Positions 42,431-43,839 of a DNA stretch of 43,839 nt are shown one piece after another. This DNA is from Lachnospiraceae bacterium (GTDB lineage Bacteria; Bacillota; Clostridia; Lachnospirales; Lachnospiraceae). Both the position numbers and the translations under genes were made by a program. The notes under the pieces are model-generated. The model was given only the letters and a program-made list of their open reading frames with translations. It ran no database searches and was not told the origin of the DNA. Within the stretch, counting starts at the first letter, position 1. The number at the start of each line of letters is the position of its first letter. Location of the stretch: the NCBI GenBank assembly GCA_030526245.1, contig JAUNDD010000015.1:1-43839 (forward strand), in the 5' to 3' direction.

Positions 42431-42994
42431 TCAGAAGCGGAAGATAATACCCGCTGCCGCTCCAATCACAAACCAGAAGAAGGGATGGAACTTCGGGAAC
42501 TTTTTGATCTGCATCAATCCCAGAATGATCAGCGCCAGCACGATGGTCTGCCACACCGGCGTCAGCGTCCCTTCCACCTCCGTAAACAGGGAGACCCGGC
42601 ACAGATTGACCACCGCCGCCGCGATCAGTGCGGTGACTGCCGGACGGATTCCCTTAAAGGCCGCCTGCACGAATTTGTTCTTATTAAAGCCCTCCAGGAA
42701 TTTAGCGATCAGGATGATGACCACGATACTGGGGATGACCAGGCCCAGGGTGGAAACCAGACCGCCGAACAGGCCAAGTGTCTGGAAACCGGCGTAGGTT
42801 GCCATATTCAGGCCAATGGGGCCCGGTGTGGACTCACTGATTGCCACCATGTTGGTCAGCTGCTCCATGGTAAACCAGGGCTTGCTCTGGGCCAGGTTCA
42901 TCAGGAACGGCAGGGTAGCCGGACCGCCGCCTACCGCAAACAGACCGATCTTAAAAAACTCAAAAAAGAGGGATCCCATTAATGCCATATTCAT
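42431..42994 (-). CDS. Chromate transporter, half-size (second of pair)
   Basis: A 187-residue membrane protein with one CHR domain. FFKIGLFAVGGGPATLPFLM and SESTPGPIGLNMATYAGFQT are the two hallmark motifs of the ChrA family, and five or six hydrophobic segments follow. In Firmicutes ChrA is often split in two genes whose products pair as a heterodimer with opposite topology; the adjacent gene is the partner. Its ATG overlaps the partner's stop by four bases (ATGA, 42991-42994). Chromate export is established for some members only, so the natural anion is uncertain. Confidence 0.94.
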   Translation of the reverse strand: MNMALMGSLFFEFFKIGLFAVGGGPATLPFLMNLAQSKPWFTMEQLTNMVAISESTPGPIGLNMATYAGFQTLGLFGGLVSTLGLVIPSIVVIILIAKFLEGFNKNKFVQAAFKGIRPAVTALIAAAVVNLCRVSLFTEVEGTLTPVWQTIVLALIILGLMQIKKFPKFHPFFWFVIGAAAGIIFRF

Positions 42995-43548
42995 TTCGCC
43001 TGTTCCTCCTTAAACACCTTTGTTTCCAGAACAATGCCCACAATGGCTGCCAGAACCACCAGCACCAGGGTCGGAACGCCCAAAAACAGAGCCGCCGCAA
43101 ACACCAGCACACACAGTACCACCGAGCGCTTGTTGATCAGACTCTTCTTAGCCAGTCCCAGGACGGTGTTCATCATCAGAGCACAGACCACACCGCGGAT
43201 ACCCATCAGTGCATGCTGCAGCCAGACGTTGTCCATAAAGCTTTCCAGACAGGCTGCCACCAGGGTGATGATCACCAGGGACGGTGTCACCATGCCCAGT
43301 GTTGAAACGATACCACCGATGACACCGGCCTTTTTATAGCCTACGTAGGTGGCCGTGTTGACCGCAATGATACCCGGCGTACACTGTCCGATGGCATAGC
43401 AATCGAGAAGCTCATCCTCCTCCAGCCACTTCTTTTTTTCCACCAGTTCATATTTCAGCATCGGAAGCATGGTCAGGCCGCCTCCGAATGTCAGGCCGCC
43501 GATCCGCATAAAAGCAAAGAAAAGCTGCGCCAGAATCCGTAAATTCAT
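42991..43548 (-). CDS. Chromate transporter, half-size (first of pair)
   Basis: A 185-residue membrane protein with one CHR domain: FFAFMRIGGLTFGGGLTMLP and QCTPGIIAVNTATYVGYKKA are the two hallmark motifs. It is transcribed first and coupled to the second half by the ATGA overlap. The ATG at 43546-43548 has AAGGGGAGG upstream. The 3' part of a tRNA-Gln and a 143-bp inverted-repeat segment lie upstream. The two halves are diverged in sequence, as expected for an obligate pair. Confidence 0.94.
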   Translation of the reverse strand: MNLRILAQLFFAFMRIGGLTFGGGLTMLPMLKYELVEKKKWLEEDELLDCYAIGQCTPGIIAVNTATYVGYKKAGVIGGIVSTLGMVTPSLVIITLVAACLESFMDNVWLQHALMGIRGVVCALMMNTVLGLAKKSLINKRSVVLCVLVFAAALFLGVPTLVLVVLAAIVGIVLETKVFKEEQAK

Positions 43549-43757
43549 ATGATCCTCCCCTTCCTCTTTCCGTTCTGAGCCGGATTACGCTTCAAAATGC
43601 AAGCGTTCCCTTTATCCGTTCTGAGCCCCATCTCAAAAATGCTGCGCATTTTTTCGATGCGGCGTATTCGCCAAATATCCCTTCGCTCATGCGGTCTACG
43701 TAGCGCAAGCGCTCCTCGCCCGCACAAGCGTAGGGCTACTTGGCTCAGAACGGATAC
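43549..43757. other. Intergenic region with palindromes between the chromate transporter and tRNA-Gln
   Basis: No gene is seen. It contains the 15-bp inverted repeat pair described at 43613-43756, and a further partial copy CCGTTCTGAGCC at 43570-43581. Confidence 0.5.
43613..43756. repeat. 144-bp segment bounded by perfect 15-bp inverted repeats
   Basis: TATCCGTTCTGAGCC (43613-43627) and GGCTCAGAACGGATA (43742-43756) are exact complements. Inside lie the palindromes AAAAATGC/GCATTTTT, GGCG/CGCC and AGCGC/GCGCT. No flanking direct repeat is seen, so it is not proven mobile. Confidence 0.6.
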
Positions 43758-43783
43758 AAAAAAAGCACCTCGTTTGAGGTGCT
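43758..43783 (-). terminator. Intrinsic terminator of tRNA-Gln
   Basis: AGCACCTC and GAGGTGCT form a perfect 8-bp stem with a 4-base loop, followed by six T on minus, four bases past the tRNA 3' end. Confidence 0.9.
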
Positions 43784-43787
43784 TGAG

Positions 43788-43839
43788 CAGGGCTACAAGG
43801 ATTCGAACCTTGAAATGACGGAGTCAGAGTCCGTTGCCT
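43788..43839 (-). tRNA. tRNA-Gln (anticodon CUG), 5' part beyond the window
   Basis: On minus, the anticodon stem ACGGA/TCCGT encloses the loop CTCTGAC with anticodon CTG. It is followed by variable loop CATTT, T arm CAAGG-TTCGAAT-CCTTG, acceptor strand TAGCCCT and discriminator G. CCA is not encoded. Only the acceptor 5' strand and D arm are missing. Confidence 0.92.

Noticed and set aside
43613-43756. Calling the 15-bp inverted-repeat segment a MITE
   Set aside because: Flanks show no direct repeat and only a partial third copy of the end is seen in the window, so it is listed as a repeat only.

Overview
The window reads as chromosomal DNA of a moderately GC-rich Clostridia, most likely a Lachnospiraceae-type gut Firmicute. 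This is inferred from the gene families: a DUF4364 regulator, an Rpn-family nuclease, a SleB-type hydrolase, secreted Big_2-domain proteins, paired half-size chromate transporters, a type 1B dihydroorotate dehydrogenase with its PyrK subunit, and strong AGGAGG-like ribosome binding sites. Almost every gene lies on the minus strand. Only a radical SAM gene and a DUF4364 gene (14359-15997) are on plus.

Layout from left to right: a truncated cadherin-like membrane protein (1-1112); a purine cluster transcribed purE-purM-purN-purD (4983 to 1255) behind a TTGACA-17-TACAAT promoter; an M29 aminopeptidase, two small membrane proteins and a VanZ-like protein (5234-8447); a pyrimidine operon pyrF-pyrK-pyrD-pyrE (12185 to 8573); a membrane-anchored polysaccharide deacetylase; the two plus-strand genes; an AT-rich Rpn nuclease; a SleB cell-wall hydrolase; a TrmH-type RNA methyltransferase; pfkA and dnaE; and a 77-aa conserved unknown. 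Then come the corrinoid-uptake operon described next, a 1211-aa LRR/Big_2 surface protein, a PfkB sugar kinase, a CvfB-like S1 protein, an acyl-ACP thioesterase, two chromate-transporter halves, and the 3' part of a tRNA-Gln(CUG).

The most interesting functional unit is 35310 to 25375. A sigma-70 promoter drives a leader of about 530 nt with two strong hairpins, a cobalamin riboswitch and an intrinsic terminator just before the first start codon. The operon then encodes a large secreted modular protein, a FecB/BtuF-type binding protein without a lipobox cysteine, a FecCD/BtuC permease, an ABC ATPase with an extra C-terminal domain, and a second secreted modular protein. The two secreted proteins share two kinds of repeated beta-rich domain, and the first ends in what looks like half of the neighbouring binding protein. 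I infer a Gram-positive cell-surface corrinoid capture and relay system, similar in plan to NEAT/Isd heme relays.

The second notable item is a family of small palindromic intergenic repeats with the terminal sequence GTTACAGTTCA. A 142-bp copy (42210-42351) has perfect 8-bp direct repeats on both sides. A 90-bp copy and two 27-bp copies also carry 7- or 8-bp flanking duplications. Most copies sit within about 25 bp downstream of a stop codon. They look like non-autonomous mobile elements (MITEs), some reduced to a single hairpin.
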